Positions 53,342-62,874 of a stretch of 64,000 nucleotides of DNA are shown piece by piece. A program made the translations under genes and the position numbers. The stretch's first letter is position 1. Each line of letters starts with the position of its first letter. The notes under the pieces were generated by a model. The model was not told where the DNA came from. It ran no database searches and saw nothing but the letters and a program-made list of their open reading frames with translations. This stretch comes from Burkholderiaceae bacterium 26 (GTDB taxonomy: Bacteria > Pseudomonadota > Gammaproteobacteria > Burkholderiales > Burkholderiaceae), in the NCBI GenBank assembly GCA_000955795.1, contig JYOB01000001.1, positions 270,301 through 334,300 of the forward strand, in the 5' to 3' direction.

Positions 53342-55126
53342 ATGCCCGCCCAACCTCCACGCAGACTGCGCAGCCAGCTTTGGTTCGACGATCCGAGCCA
53401 TGCAGACATGACTGCCCTCTATGTCGAACGCTTCATGAACTACGGCCTGACGCGTGAAGAGCTGCAGTCGGGCCGGCCGATCATCGGCATTGCCCAAACG
53501 GGTAACGACCTGGCGCCGTGCAACCGGCACCACCTGGAACTGGCGCAGCGTGTGAAGGCCGGCATACGCGACGCGGGCGGCATCCCGATGGAGTTTCCGG
53601 TTCACCCGCTTGCAGAGCAAAGCCGCCGCCCGACCGCCGCGCTCGATCGCAATCTCGCCTATCTCGGGCTGGTCGAGATCCTGCACGGCTTCCCGCTTGA
53701 CGGCGTTGTGCTGACGACCGGTTGCGACAAGACCACGCCCGCCTGCCTGATGGCCGCCGCCACGGTCGACGTGCCGGCCATCGTCCTGTCTGGCGGGCCG
53801 ATGCTGGACGGCTGGCACGACGGCAAACGGGTCGGTTCCGGCACCGTCATCTGGCATGCGCGCAACCGGCTGGCCGCCGGCGACATCGACTACGAAGGCT
53901 TCATGGAGCTGACCACCGCGTCGTCACCGTCAATCGGCCACTGCAACACGATGGGCACCGCGCTGTCGATGAACAGCCTGGCCGAAGCGCTGGGCATGTC
54001 GCTGCCCGGGTGCGCCAGCATTCCGGCAGCCTATCGGGAGCGTGGCCAGATGGCCTACGCCACCGGCAAGCGCATCGTCGACTTGGTGCACGAAGACATC
54101 CGCCCCTCGAAGATCATGACGCACGCGGCGTTTGAAAACGCCATCATGGTGGCCTCGGCGCTTGGCGCGTCGACCAACTGCCCGCCTCACCTCATCGCCA
54201 TTGCGCGCCACATGGGCCTGGAACTGAGCCTCGAAGACTGGCAGCGCCACGGAGAATCGGTTCCGCTTCTGGTGAACTGCATGCCGGCAGGCGAATACCT
54301 GGGCGAGAGCTTCCACCGCTCGGGCGGCGTGCCGGCCGTGTTGCGCCAGCTCAGCGCGGGCGGCTTGCTGCGGCGCGATTGCCCCACCGTGTCAGGCCGT
54401 ACGATCGGCGCGATTGCCGATGCCGCCCCCGAAGCCGACCGCGATGTGATTTTTCCTGTGGACGCACCGCTCAAGCACCGCGCAGGGTTCATCGTGCTGT
54501 CGGGCAATTTCTTCGACAGCGCCATCATGAAGATGTCGGTGGTGGGCGAGGCATTCCGGCAGACCTACCTGAGCGAACCCGGCGCGGAAAACATCTTCGA
54601 GACGCGAGCGATCGTCTTCGATGGCCCGGAGGATTATCACGCCCGCATCAACGATCCGGCCCTCGCCATTGACGAGCGCTGCATCCTCGTCATCCGTGGC
54701 TGCGGAACGGTCGGCTATCCGGGCAGTGCAGAGGTCGTCAACATGGCGCCGCCGGCGGCGCTCGTCAAGCAAGGGATCGAATCGCTGCCATGCATGGGCG
54801 ATGGCCGGCAGAGCGGCACCTCCGCAAGCCCATCCATCTTGAACATGTCTCCGGAGGCGGCTGTGGGTGGCGGCCTCGCGCTATTGCGCACGGGCGATCG
54901 CATCCGCGTGGACCTCAATGCGCGCAAGGTCGACGTATTGGTCGACGCGGAGGAACTTGAACGCCGCCGTGAAAGCGCAACGTTCAGCGTGCCGCAGTCG
55001 CAAACGCCTTGGCAGGAAATCTATCGAAGGTTTGTCGGGCAGCTTTCAACGGGCGGATGCCTGGAGCCGGCAACGCTGTATCTGAATGTCATCGAGACGC
55101 GGGGCAATCCACGGCACTCGCATTGA
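53342..55126 (+). CDS. xylD: IlvD/Edd family sugar-acid dehydratase (D-xylonate/L-arabonate dehydratase)
   Basis: 594 aa, normal for pentonate dehydratases. Iron-sulfur Cys lie in LTTGCDKTTPACL, GHCNTMGTA and LPGCAS. It converts a pentonate to 2-keto-3-deoxy-pentonate. Dihydroxy-acid dehydratase is the alternative, but the surrounding xylFGH, dehydrogenase, lactonase and FAH-fold genes favour sugar-acid chemistry. A LacI operator is just upstream. ATG 53342 starts MPAQPPRRLRSQLWF. Confidence 0.85.
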   Translation: MPAQPPRRLRSQLWFDDPSHADMTALYVERFMNYGLTREELQSGRPIIGIAQTGNDLAPCNRHHLELAQRVKAGIRDAGGIPMEFPVHPLAEQSRRPTAALDRNLAYLGLVEILHGFPLDGVVLTTGCDKTTPACLMAAATVDVPAIVLSGGPMLDGWHDGKRVGSGTVIWHARNRLAAGDIDYEGFMELTTASSPSIGHCNTMGTALSMNSLAEALGMSLPGCASIPAAYRERGQMAYATGKRIVDLVHEDIRPSKIMTHAAFENAIMVASALGASTNCPPHLIAIARHMGLELSLEDWQRHGESVPLLVNCMPAGEYLGESFHRSGGVPAVLRQLSAGGLLRRDCPTVSGRTIGAIADAAPEADRDVIFPVDAPLKHRAGFIVLSGNFFDSAIMKMSVVGEAFRQTYLSEPGAENIFETRAIVFDGPEDYHARINDPALAIDERCILVIRGCGTVGYPGSAEVVNMAPPAALVKQGIESLPCMGDGRQSGTSASPSILNMSPEAAVGGGLALLRTGDRIRVDLNARKVDVLVDAEELERRRESATFSVPQSQTPWQEIYRRFVGQLSTGGCLEPATLYLNVIETRGNPRHSH

Positions 55127-55147
55127 CGCTGCGCATGATGCAGCCGG

Positions 55148-56164
55148 CTATGCGCTCTCGCGTTCGACAACGCTGAAGTCGATGCGCGAGAGCTTGCGCG
55201 CACCCGTGGCCTCGCTAACGCCAAGCGCATCGAGCAAGACCTCGCCCGTGCGCAGCCCAATGCCATAGGCATCGACGGAGATCGTCGTGATGGTCGGGTG
55301 GCAACACCACGCGACTTCAAAATTGCCGAAGCCCGCAACAGCGATATCGCCGGGCACCGTCAGGCCTCGCCGGTGGCACTCCATGATGGCGCCGAATGCG
55401 GACATGTCGCTCACGCACATCACGGCATCGGTGTCCGGCCAGGCTTCCAGCAACGCGGCCATCGCAGGGCCGCCGTGGCTCATGGTAATGGGGGAATCGC
55501 CCAGGCGGATCACGCGCGGCTCGCCAAGGCCAAGCGCCTTGATTCCGCTCACGTATCCGCGCATGCGGTCCGTACCGCGCCGGTCCAGCTCGCTTGCTCC
55601 GCACAGGAAACCGATACGCCGGTAGCCTCGCGCGTGCAGGTGACGCAGCATCGCGAGCGACGCCTTGGCGTTCGAGAACCCAACCGCCCTATCGATCGGG
55701 CGCTCAGGGAGATCCCACATCTCGACAATGGGGATGCCGGCGCGCTCCAGCAACGCACGCGTGCCCGCACTGTGGTGGCGCCCTGTCAATGCGATGCCGC
55801 GCGGCTGATGGCGCAGAAGCGACTTCACCAGCGCCTCTTCCTGGTCGAGGTGGTAATCGGTGTCGCCCAGCAGCAATTGCAGGCCATGCGGCGCAAGCGC
55901 ATCCGTCAGCCCGCGCACGGTATCGGCGAAGTTGGAACTGGCCAGCGACGGCACCAAGGCAGCGACGAATTCCGACCGGCCGCTGGACAGCATCCCTGCC
56001 GCGGCCGTGGCAACGTAACCGAGCGCATCGATGGCCTGTTGCACACGGGCACGGGTTGCAGGCGACACGCTGCCGCCTGCCAGCACCCGCGATACCGTCA
56101 TCTTGGACACGCCGGCAGCGCGCGCAACGTCGGCCATGCGAGGGGGGGTGGGGCCGGTGGTCAT
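55148..56164 (-). CDS. LacI family transcriptional regulator
   Basis: 338 aa. Hinge-type HTH at the N-terminus (MADVARAAGVSKMTVSRVL) with the GYVATAAAGML hinge, then a periplasmic-binding-like sugar domain. GntR-subfamily features fit the TTGTTA...TAACAA palindrome. Convergent with xylD. ATG 56164 follows a frame that runs through a 7-bp tandem repeat upstream. Confidence 0.9.
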   Translation of the reverse strand: MTTGPTPPRMADVARAAGVSKMTVSRVLAGGSVSPATRARVQQAIDALGYVATAAAGMLSSGRSEFVAALVPSLASSNFADTVRGLTDALAPHGLQLLLGDTDYHLDQEEALVKSLLRHQPRGIALTGRHHSAGTRALLERAGIPIVEMWDLPERPIDRAVGFSNAKASLAMLRHLHARGYRRIGFLCGASELDRRGTDRMRGYVSGIKALGLGEPRVIRLGDSPITMSHGGPAMAALLEAWPDTDAVMCVSDMSAFGAIMECHRRGLTVPGDIAVAGFGNFEVAWCCHPTITTISVDAYGIGLRTGEVLLDALGVSEATGARKLSRIDFSVVERESA

Positions 56165-56186
56165 TGAGAAACGTCTACGCGCAAGG

Positions 56187-56210
56187 GGAAAGAGGAAAGA
56201 GGAAAGAGGA
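56187..56210. repeat. 7-bp tandem repeat (GGAAAGA)x3
   Basis: GGAAAGA repeated three times plus GGA, 23 bp upstream of the lacI start codon, in its leader. Short tandem repeats can slip and change promoter or leader length. Confidence 0.7.
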
Positions 56211-56250
56211 GTGGCGATCATAGCGGAACCGGCCGCGACGCAGCCGAGCG

Positions 56251-57006
56251 CTACGCCTGCGCCAGCGCGCGGCCGATGCGGTCTGCCATGCCGGCAACAC
56301 CGACAACGAGACGCTTCTCCCTGCGGGCGTCCAGTCGGCTGATGGGCACGCTGGAACTCACTGCAACGTGCTTTCCCAGCGGCGTGACACCGACAAACGC
56401 CGCAAAGCAGGCCAGCCCCGCTACCACCTCCTCACGCTCCGTCGCCAGCCCCCGCACGCGAATGCTTTCAAGCTCGCGGAGGAGATCGGCCCGGCGCGTG
56501 GTGGTGCGATCCGTCATGGCGGCTAGACGGGCAGGCAGGAGCGCGCACACCGCTTCGTCATCCAGGCTGGCGAGAAGCGCCTTGCCCAGCGCGCAGCAAT
56601 GTGCCGGCAGGCGCAGGCCGACATCCGACACCAGGCGGACCGGCCGCGGCGCATCCTCCCGCGCGATGTACACGACTTCCGCGCCGTCGAGCACGGCAAG
56701 CTGGACGACTTCGTTGTGTGTGGCCACGAAGGCGGCGGATTCGCGCCGGAACGCTGCCAACAAGCTGTCGTGGCGGAAATAGGCGTTACCCAACTCAAAC
56801 AAGGTCAAGCCGATCAGATAGCCATCGGCCCGCTTTTCGATCCAGCGGCGCTTTTCCAGAGACTCCAGCAGCAGGTACAGCGTGCTTCTGGACATGCCCG
56901 TCGCCTGCGCCAATGCGGCCGGCCGGACGGGAGACGTTGCCGCGCAAAGTATTTCCAGCACGTCATGAATGCGCTTGAGCGCTGGCACCTCGTAGTCTGT
57001 CTTCAC
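56251..57006 (-). CDS. IclR family transcriptional regulator
   Basis: 251 aa from a GTG at 57006 with GGAG upstream. Winged helix PALKRIHDVLEILCAATSPV and MSRSTLYLLLESLEKRRW, then an IclR effector domain with GKALLASLDD and LRELESIRVRGLATEREEVV. Divergent from the FAH-family gene and probably its regulator. Confidence 0.9.
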   Translation of the reverse strand: MKTDYEVPALKRIHDVLEILCAATSPVRPAALAQATGMSRSTLYLLLESLEKRRWIEKRADGYLIGLTLFELGNAYFRHDSLLAAFRRESAAFVATHNEVVQLAVLDGAEVVYIAREDAPRPVRLVSDVGLRLPAHCCALGKALLASLDDEAVCALLPARLAAMTDRTTTRRADLLRELESIRVRGLATEREEVVAGLACFAAFVGVTPLGKHVAVSSSVPISRLDARREKRLVVGVAGMADRIGRALAQA

Positions 57007-57040
57007 TGGAAACCTGCTCCGCTCGTGATTGGCTCGATTG

Positions 57041-57131
57041 TCCAACAGGTTGGAAATTACGTCACCGTGTTGGACACCCCGCATCGCCATCTCTACGATC
57101 ACGCGGGTTCCCTGGCAACAGGGGTGTCCAA
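57041..57131. promoter_or_regulatory. Inverted repeats in the iclR/xylX divergent gap
   Basis: TCCAACAGGTTGGA dyad (57041-57054), and TTGGACACCCC (57070-57080) matched exactly by GGGGTGTCCAA (57121-57131). Three TGTCCAA copies in 140 bp between iclR and xylX suggest IclR operators. Confidence 0.55.
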
Positions 57132-57145
57132 TTTCCGGAGTGCAC

Positions 57146-58330
57146 ATGACCGCCATCGCCAACTATTTGCCGCACGATCTGGAGCAGTCAACGCTCGTTG
57201 GTCGGGTCTGGCGTACGACCGCCAACGGCGCGGGGCCGTCTGTCGTGGTGGTGCGCAACGGTGTCGTGTTCGACATCACGGAAGCCGTGCCAACGGTGGC
57301 AGATCTGTTCGAGCATCCTGACGCACTGGCCGTGGCCCGGCAGGCACCGGGGGAAAACCTGGGCCGCGTCGAAGCGCTTATCGAACGCTCGCTGGCAGCC
57401 GATCGTGCGGGGAAGGCGCCGACCCTGCTTGCGCCGAACGACCTCCAAGCGATCAAGGCCTGCGGTGTGACGTTCGCGGTCAGCCTGATCGAGCGCGTGA
57501 TCGAAGAACAGGCTGGCGGCGATCCGGCCAAGGCCCGCGACGTGCGCGAGTCGATCGTCGACGTGGTGGGCTCGGACCTCTCCAAGATCAAGCCTGGCTC
57601 CGAAGCTGCCATGCGGCTCAAGGAAGAGCTGCAGCGACGGGGCGCATGGTCGCAATACATGGAAGTCGGTATCGGCCCCGATGCGGAAGTGTTCTCCAAA
57701 TCGCAGCCGATGTCGGCAGTCGGGTTCGGCGCCGACGTGGGCCTGCATCCGGCCTCGCGCTGGAACAACCCGGAGCCGGAGATCGTGCTTGCGGTCAGCA
57801 GCACCGGGCATGTCGTCGGGGCAGCGCTCGGCAACGACGTGAACTTGCGCGACATCGAAGGGCGCTCCGCATTGCTGCTGGGCAAATGCAAAGACAACAA
57901 CGGCTCCTGCGCGATCGGCCCGTTTGTGCGCCTGTTTGACGAGCACTTCACGATCGACACGATTCGCGCGACGCAGGTATCGCTGCGTGTTGAAGGCGCG
58001 GACGACGGCTTCATGCTCGACGGCGTGAGCCACATGAGCGAGATCAGCCGCGACCCGCTCGACCTCGTCGCCCAGACCTGCGGACCGCATCATCAATACC
58101 CGGACGGCTTCATGCTGTTCCTCGGCACGATGTTCTCGCCGATCAAGGATCGCGACGCACAGGGTGCCGGCTTCACGCACCACCTCGGCGACCGTGTGAC
58201 GATCAGCGCGCCTGCACTCGGCGCGCTCGTCAACACGGTGCGCCTGTCGACAGAGATCGCGCCGTGGACATTCGGTGTCCGTGCCCTGTATCGCAACCTG
58301 GCGACACGCGGGCTCGTCCGTCAGGGCTGA
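57146..58330 (+). CDS. xylX: FAH-family 2-keto-3-deoxy-pentonate dehydratase
   Basis: 394 aa. C-terminal fumarylacetoacetate-hydrolase fold: GFGADVGLHPASRWNNPEPE, GALGNDVNLRDIEGRSA and GKCKDNNGSCAIGPFV are the metal-site blocks of the XylX/AraD1 subgroup. The enzyme dehydrates 2-keto-3-deoxy-xylonate or arabonate to alpha-ketoglutarate semialdehyde. GGAG precedes ATG 57146. Its 3' end overlaps the convergent lactonase gene by 10 bp. Confidence 0.85.
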   Translation: MTAIANYLPHDLEQSTLVGRVWRTTANGAGPSVVVVRNGVVFDITEAVPTVADLFEHPDALAVARQAPGENLGRVEALIERSLAADRAGKAPTLLAPNDLQAIKACGVTFAVSLIERVIEEQAGGDPAKARDVRESIVDVVGSDLSKIKPGSEAAMRLKEELQRRGAWSQYMEVGIGPDAEVFSKSQPMSAVGFGADVGLHPASRWNNPEPEIVLAVSSTGHVVGAALGNDVNLRDIEGRSALLLGKCKDNNGSCAIGPFVRLFDEHFTIDTIRATQVSLRVEGADDGFMLDGVSHMSEISRDPLDLVAQTCGPHHQYPDGFMLFLGTMFSPIKDRDAQGAGFTHHLGDRVTISAPALGALVNTVRLSTEIAPWTFGVRALYRNLATRGLVRQG

Positions 58331-59223
58331 CCTGTCGCCTCAGAAAACGCCACGGCACAGTCCGTGGAAGGCAGTCCCTTGACCGGCGCGCGGAACGAGA
58401 ACAATCCGCCGGCAAGGGGCTGCTGCTGCAACGCCTCTTCCGTCAGGCCCTTTCGGGCGGTGGTTGCATAAACCGTCTGCAGGTCATCGCCGCCAAATGC
58501 GAGCTTGGTGATGTTGGAACACGGGAAGTCGACGCGCCCGATGCATCGGCCGTCAGGCGAGAACCGCTCGATCCGTCCTCCGCCAAATAGCGCGACCCAC
58601 ACGCACCCTTCCTCGTCGACGGCCATACCGTCCGGGTGGCCGGTGCCCTCGATCGAGGTGAAGACGCGCTTGCGTTGCAGGCTGCCGTCGTCGCCAAGGT
58701 CGAAGGCATAGACCACACGCTGCAAGGTATCTGTGTGATACAGCGTGCGGCCGTCGGGGCTCGCGGTCGGGCCATTCGTGATCACGTAGCCTGAATCGCG
58801 CACGCTCAGCCGGCCATCCAGACCGACGCGGTAGAGCTGCCCGCTGGGCTCGGACTCCCCATCGTCCATCGAGCCGAACCACAGCGCCCCGGTGCGATCG
58901 ACAAAGCCGTCGTTCAGACGGTTTCCCGGCTGATCGGTCTCGACCGGCAACACGCGACTGAGGGTGCCCGTTGCAAACGCGAACCGGTAGAGGCCGCCCT
59001 GCACGCCACAGATCCAATTGCCGTCAACGCTGGGCAGCGCAAATCCAATCTGGCCGGGCGCGACCCAGCTGCGGCGCACAGCGGTATCGGGGTCATATCG
59101 GTAGAGCCGTCTGTCTTTGATATCGACAAAGACCACGCAGCGCGACGCCGCGTGCCACACCGCGCCTTCACCGAGCGTTGCGCCTACGCGCCAGACGCAT
59201 TCCGGAATAATCGGTGACGTCAT
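58321..59223 (-). CDS. xylC: SMP-30/gluconolactonase family lactonase
   Basis: 300 aa six-bladed propeller. Metal ligands: Glu in GATLGEGAVWH, Asn in NRLNDGFVDR, Asn in ITNGPTASPDG, Asp in GHPDGMAVDEEG. It opens a pentono-lactone to the acid. Its start overlaps the dehydrogenase stop (ATGA). The substrate is inferred from the operon. Confidence 0.85.
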   Translation of the reverse strand: MTSPIIPECVWRVGATLGEGAVWHAASRCVVFVDIKDRRLYRYDPDTAVRRSWVAPGQIGFALPSVDGNWICGVQGGLYRFAFATGTLSRVLPVETDQPGNRLNDGFVDRTGALWFGSMDDGESEPSGQLYRVGLDGRLSVRDSGYVITNGPTASPDGRTLYHTDTLQRVVYAFDLGDDGSLQRKRVFTSIEGTGHPDGMAVDEEGCVWVALFGGGRIERFSPDGRCIGRVDFPCSNITKLAFGGDDLQTVYATTARKGLTEEALQQQPLAGGLFSFRAPVKGLPSTDCAVAFSEATGQP

Positions 59224-59987
59224 CCGCCGTACCACCCGGCATCGACAAAGTACTCACGCGCCGTACAGCGCGCGGCGTCGTCCGATGCAAGAAACAGCGC
59301 CATGCGGGCTACGTGTTCCGGCTCGACACGCTCATGCAGGCATTGCTCGGCCAGCAGCTTGGCTTCGCTCTCGGGCGATTGCCAAAGTGCCATCTGCCTC
59401 GGCGTGCGGACCGCGCCGGGCACGATGCAATTGACGCGAATGCCGAATCCGCCAAGGTCGCGCGCGAGCCCACGCGTCAGGCCTTCAATGCCGGCCTTGG
59501 CCGTCATGTAGATAGCGAGGTCCGGTTGGGCAAGGTGCCACGAGATGGACCCGAGGTTCAGGATCACACCACGCCCCAGCTTCTTCATGCCGGGCAGCAC
59601 GGCTTGCGCGCAGAAGAACTGATGGCGCAGGTTCACCTCGATGCGGTTGTCCCAATAGGCTTGCGACACCGTTCCGATCTGATGGCGGTCATCATTTGCG
59701 GCGTTGTTGATCAGGACTTCGATGGGGCCGGATTCGGCTTCAATGCCTGAGAACGTGGCGTTCAGCGCATCGACATCGCGCAGATCGCAGTAGCGAAAGA
59801 CCGGCGGATGCACGCACTCGCCCAGCGACGCCGCCAGCGCTTCTGAGTCCGCACGCGCAATATCCAGAAACGTAACGCGCGCCCCCTGTTTGGCAAAGCC
59901 TTCGACGATGGCAGCACCAATGCCGCTACCGCCGCCGGTAATCACAACGTTCTTGTTAACAAGGCTCGGATAAATCGCATAAGACAT
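59220..59987 (-). CDS. xylB: D-xylose 1-dehydrogenase-like SDR
   Basis: 255 aa. GGGSGIGAA cofactor loop, FLDIARAD after strand 2 (NAD-type Asp), NNAANDDRHQ, catalytic Ser in GSISWHLA and Tyr-x3-Lys in IYMTAKAG. The IYPSL start, NDDRH and GSISWHL phrases are those I recall from Caulobacter XylB. It oxidises the sugar at C1 to the lactone. No classical ribosome site. 47 bp after xylH. Confidence 0.85.
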   Translation of the reverse strand: MSYAIYPSLVNKNVVITGGGSGIGAAIVEGFAKQGARVTFLDIARADSEALAASLGECVHPPVFRYCDLRDVDALNATFSGIEAESGPIEVLINNAANDDRHQIGTVSQAYWDNRIEVNLRHQFFCAQAVLPGMKKLGRGVILNLGSISWHLAQPDLAIYMTAKAGIEGLTRGLARDLGGFGIRVNCIVPGAVRTPRQMALWQSPESEAKLLAEQCLHERVEPEHVARMALFLASDDAARCTAREYFVDAGWYGG

Positions 59988-60034
59988 AGGAGATTCCAGT
60001 TACAGCAAAAAGAGATAAAGCCCGCAGCGCTGGT

Positions 60035-61237
60035 TCAGCGACGGCCGGAGCGCGAGATGACGTCCACCCAGACGGCCAGAACGAGGATGCCGCCCTTGAC
60101 GATCATCTGCCAGTACGCGTCGACGTCGAGCATGGACATGCCGTTGTCGAGGCTGGCCATGACGAGCGCGCCGACCAGCGCACCGTAGACCGTGCCCGCG
60201 CCGCCGCGCATTGACGTGCCGCCGATAAAGCAGGCCGCGATAGCATCCAACTCGCCCATCGTCCCGGCGGACGGTGAGCCCGCAGCGAGCCGCGCCGTAT
60301 TGACGATGCCGGCAAACGCGCACATCAGGCCCATGAGCCCGAAGATGGCCAGCTTCACGCGATCGGTATTGATGCCCGACAGGCGCGTGGCCTCCAGGTT
60401 CGAACCCACGGAGTAGATACGGCGCCCGAATACCGTCTGGCTGGCAATCCACGAAAAAATGCCCAGCAGCGCCAGAACGAGGAGAACCGGCACCGGGATG
60501 CCACCATAGCTGTTGAGCGTGGCGACAAACGCAACGATGACCGCGCCCGCGGCAATCAACTTAGCGACGTCTTGCCAGAGCGGTGCGACGTCAAGTTCAT
60601 AGCGGCGGTGCTCACGCCGCTGCCGGATCACCACGAAGATCAACAGGCAGAAGATCAGCACTGCCATCAGGTCACCCACCCGGCGCGGCAGGTAGCCCTG
60701 CCCGATCAGCACGAAGCTGTCCGACACCGGCGCAATCGTCGAGCCATGTGTGAGGCCGAGCAGAATGCCGCGATACGCGAGCATGCCGCCCAGACCAACG
60801 ATGAAGGACGGAACGCCCCGGTAGGTTGACCACCATCCGTTGAACAGACCCATGGCCACCCCAAGCAGAAGCACCACAGGCACCGTCGCCACAATTGGCC
60901 AACCCAGTCCTTGATCCAGGATGGCAGCCACGCCGCCAAGCAAGCCCAACAGCGAACCGACGGAGAGATCGATCTCGCCTGCAATGATGACGAACACCAT
61001 CCCGCAGGCCAGCATCCCCGTAATGGACATCTGCCGCAGCAGATTGGAGAGATTGCGAGGCGACGTAAACGCACCGTCGGTCAGCATCGAAAAGAACAGC
61101 CAGATCGCGGCCACGGCGATCAGCAACGCCAGGATCTTGTAGCGTGCGAAGAGTTGCCTCAGGCGCTGGGTTGCCTTGAGCGTGCTACGCGAAGGGTCCA
61201 CCCCGCCGGCGGCTTGTGGGCTCGTCTGAGAAGTCAT
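60035..61237 (-). CDS. xylH: Pentose ABC transporter permease
   Basis: 400 aa, about ten membrane helices. [36 protein letters not shown] and [15 protein letters not shown] are the XylH-type signatures, and the inserted hydrophilic loop [15 protein letters not shown] is typical of XylH. ATGA overlap with xylG. It pairs with XylG and XylF in the xylose importer. Confidence 0.92.
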   Translation of the reverse strand: MTSQTSPQAAGGVDPSRSTLKATQRLRQLFARYKILALLIAVAAIWLFFSMLTDGAFTSPRNLSNLLRQMSITGMLACGMVFVIIAGEIDLSVGSLLGLLGGVAAILDQGLGWPIVATVPVVLLLGVAMGLFNGWWSTYRGVPSFIVGLGGMLAYRGILLGLTHGSTIAPVSDSFVLIGQGYLPRRVGDLMAVLIFCLLIFVVIRQRREHRRYELDVAPLWQDVAKLIAAGAVIVAFVATLNSYGGIPVPVLLVLALLGIFSWIASQTVFGRRIYSVGSNLEATRLSGINTDRVKLAIFGLMGLMCAFAGIVNTARLAAGSPSAGTMGELDAIAACFIGGTSMRGGAGTVYGALVGALVMASLDNGMSMLDVDAYWQMIVKGGILVLAVWVDVISRSGRR

Positions 61238-62793
61238 GCGTGGCCTACCTGATGAAAAGTGGATGCGTGCCGCACCGGTTGAATGGCTGCGGTCAGAATG
61301 TGTTCCTGCGTCAGCCCGTCGTTCACGAAGTCGCCACGCAGCTCGCCCTCGCCGATCACCAGCACGCGATCCGAAATGCCGAGCACTTCGGGCAGCTCCG
61401 ATGAAATGACGATGATGGCCATGCCGCGTTTAGCCAAGTCACCGATGAGCTTGTAGATCTCGTACTTGGCTCCGACATCCACGCCGCGCGTCGGCTCGTC
61501 CAGAATCAGGACGCGCGGCTCGGTGAGCAGCATTCGCGTGAGGACGGCCTTTTGCTGATTACCGCCCGACAGGCTGGCAATCGGCAGCATCGGATGCGCG
61601 GCACGTACGGCAAGCCGGCGCATCTCCTTGCGGATCGTGTCGAGTTCGGCCGCGCCGTCAATGCGGCCGAGACGCGAAAAACGCTGGAGGACGGCAAGCG
61701 TGATGTTGTGTCCGACACTCATCAGCGAGACGATGCCGTGACGTTTGCGGTCTTCCGGCACCATCGCAATGCCCGCACGAATGGCGTCAAGCGGCGCCCG
61801 GACTTTCAACGGTTTTCCGTCAAGTACAAGCTCCACCTCGCTTGCACCTTCGTACGCGCCAAAAACCGCCTGCATCAGCTCGGTGCGCCCTGCCCCAACC
61901 AGCCCCGCCACGCCAAGAATTTCACCCCGCCGCACCGAGAAGGACACATCGTCGACCCGCTTGCGAGCCGGGTTGTTCGCGTCGTAGCACGTCACATTGC
62001 GCGCCTCGAAAACAACCTCACCGATGGGATGGGGTTCGCGCGGGAACAGTTGCGTGATCTCGCGCCCGACCATCTGCGCGATGATTCGGTCGGTGGTCAG
62101 GTCGTGCATCGGTGCGGTCGACACATGGCGGCCGTCACGGATGACGGTGACCGTGTCGCACACCGCTTCCACCTCGTCGAGCTTGTGCGAGATATAGACA
62201 CACGCAATGCCGCGCGCCTTCAGATCGCGCACGATATCGAGCAGGATGCGTGTTTCAGCCGCCGTAAGCGACGACGATGGCTCGTCCAGAATCAGCAGTT
62301 TGGCGCGCTTGTTGAGCGCCTTGGCGATCTCAATCAATTGCTGATGGCCGCCGCCGTAGTGCATCACGGGCAACGCGACATTGATGCCCTGGATGTTCAG
62401 GTCACGCAGCAGCTTGTCTGCGCCCTGGTACATGGCCGCGTAGTTCATGCGGCCGCCGGGCAGCGTGATCTCGTTGCCGAGATAGATGTTCTCGGCCACC
62501 GACAATTCCGGCACCAGCATCAGTTCCTGGTGGATGATGACGATGCCCGCACGCTCCGTGTCACGAATACCGCCAGCTTGGAGCGGCCGGCCTTCCCAGA
62601 GAATTTCGCCATCCCAGGTACCGCTCGGGTAGACACCGGAGAGCACCTTCATGAGCGTTGATTTTCCGGCGCCGTTCTCGCCGCACAGGCCGACACACTC
62701 GCCGGGCCTTACGACCAGGTTGATACCGTCGAGCGCCTTCACACCGTCAAACGTCTTGACGATGCCGCGCATCTGCAACAGAGGTTCAGACAT
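61234..62793 (-). CDS. xylG: Pentose ABC transporter ATP-binding protein
   Basis: 519 aa, two ATPase domains. Domain 1 [12 protein letters not shown] with [11 protein letters not shown]; domain 2 [12 protein letters not shown] with [15 protein letters not shown] and [16 protein letters not shown]. The [11 protein letters not shown] phrase is XylG-like. ATG 62793 is preceded by AAGGACGAGG. 81 bp after xylF. Confidence 0.93.
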   Translation of the reverse strand: MSEPLLQMRGIVKTFDGVKALDGINLVVRPGECVGLCGENGAGKSTLMKVLSGVYPSGTWDGEILWEGRPLQAGGIRDTERAGIVIIHQELMLVPELSVAENIYLGNEITLPGGRMNYAAMYQGADKLLRDLNIQGINVALPVMHYGGGHQQLIEIAKALNKRAKLLILDEPSSSLTAAETRILLDIVRDLKARGIACVYISHKLDEVEAVCDTVTVIRDGRHVSTAPMHDLTTDRIIAQMVGREITQLFPREPHPIGEVVFEARNVTCYDANNPARKRVDDVSFSVRRGEILGVAGLVGAGRTELMQAVFGAYEGASEVELVLDGKPLKVRAPLDAIRAGIAMVPEDRKRHGIVSLMSVGHNITLAVLQRFSRLGRIDGAAELDTIRKEMRRLAVRAAHPMLPIASLSGGNQQKAVLTRMLLTEPRVLILDEPTRGVDVGAKYEIYKLIGDLAKRGMAIIVISSELPEVLGISDRVLVIGEGELRGDFVNDGLTQEHILTAAIQPVRHASTFHQVGHA

Positions 62794-62874
62794 GCCTCGT
62801 CCTTGAGGTACGAACGCGGCCGGCGACAAAGCGTTGGCTCGTCGCCGGCACAAAGTGGCCCTGGCTGCGCGACC

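Noticed and set aside
59945-59965. TTGTTAACAA palindrome near the xylB start
   Set aside because: Inside the coding sequence (LVNK) and lacks the central CG of the xylD operator, so probably coincidental.
61552-62661. 369-residue frame on the plus strand
   Set aside because: Antisense shadow of xylG; no ribosome site or motif.
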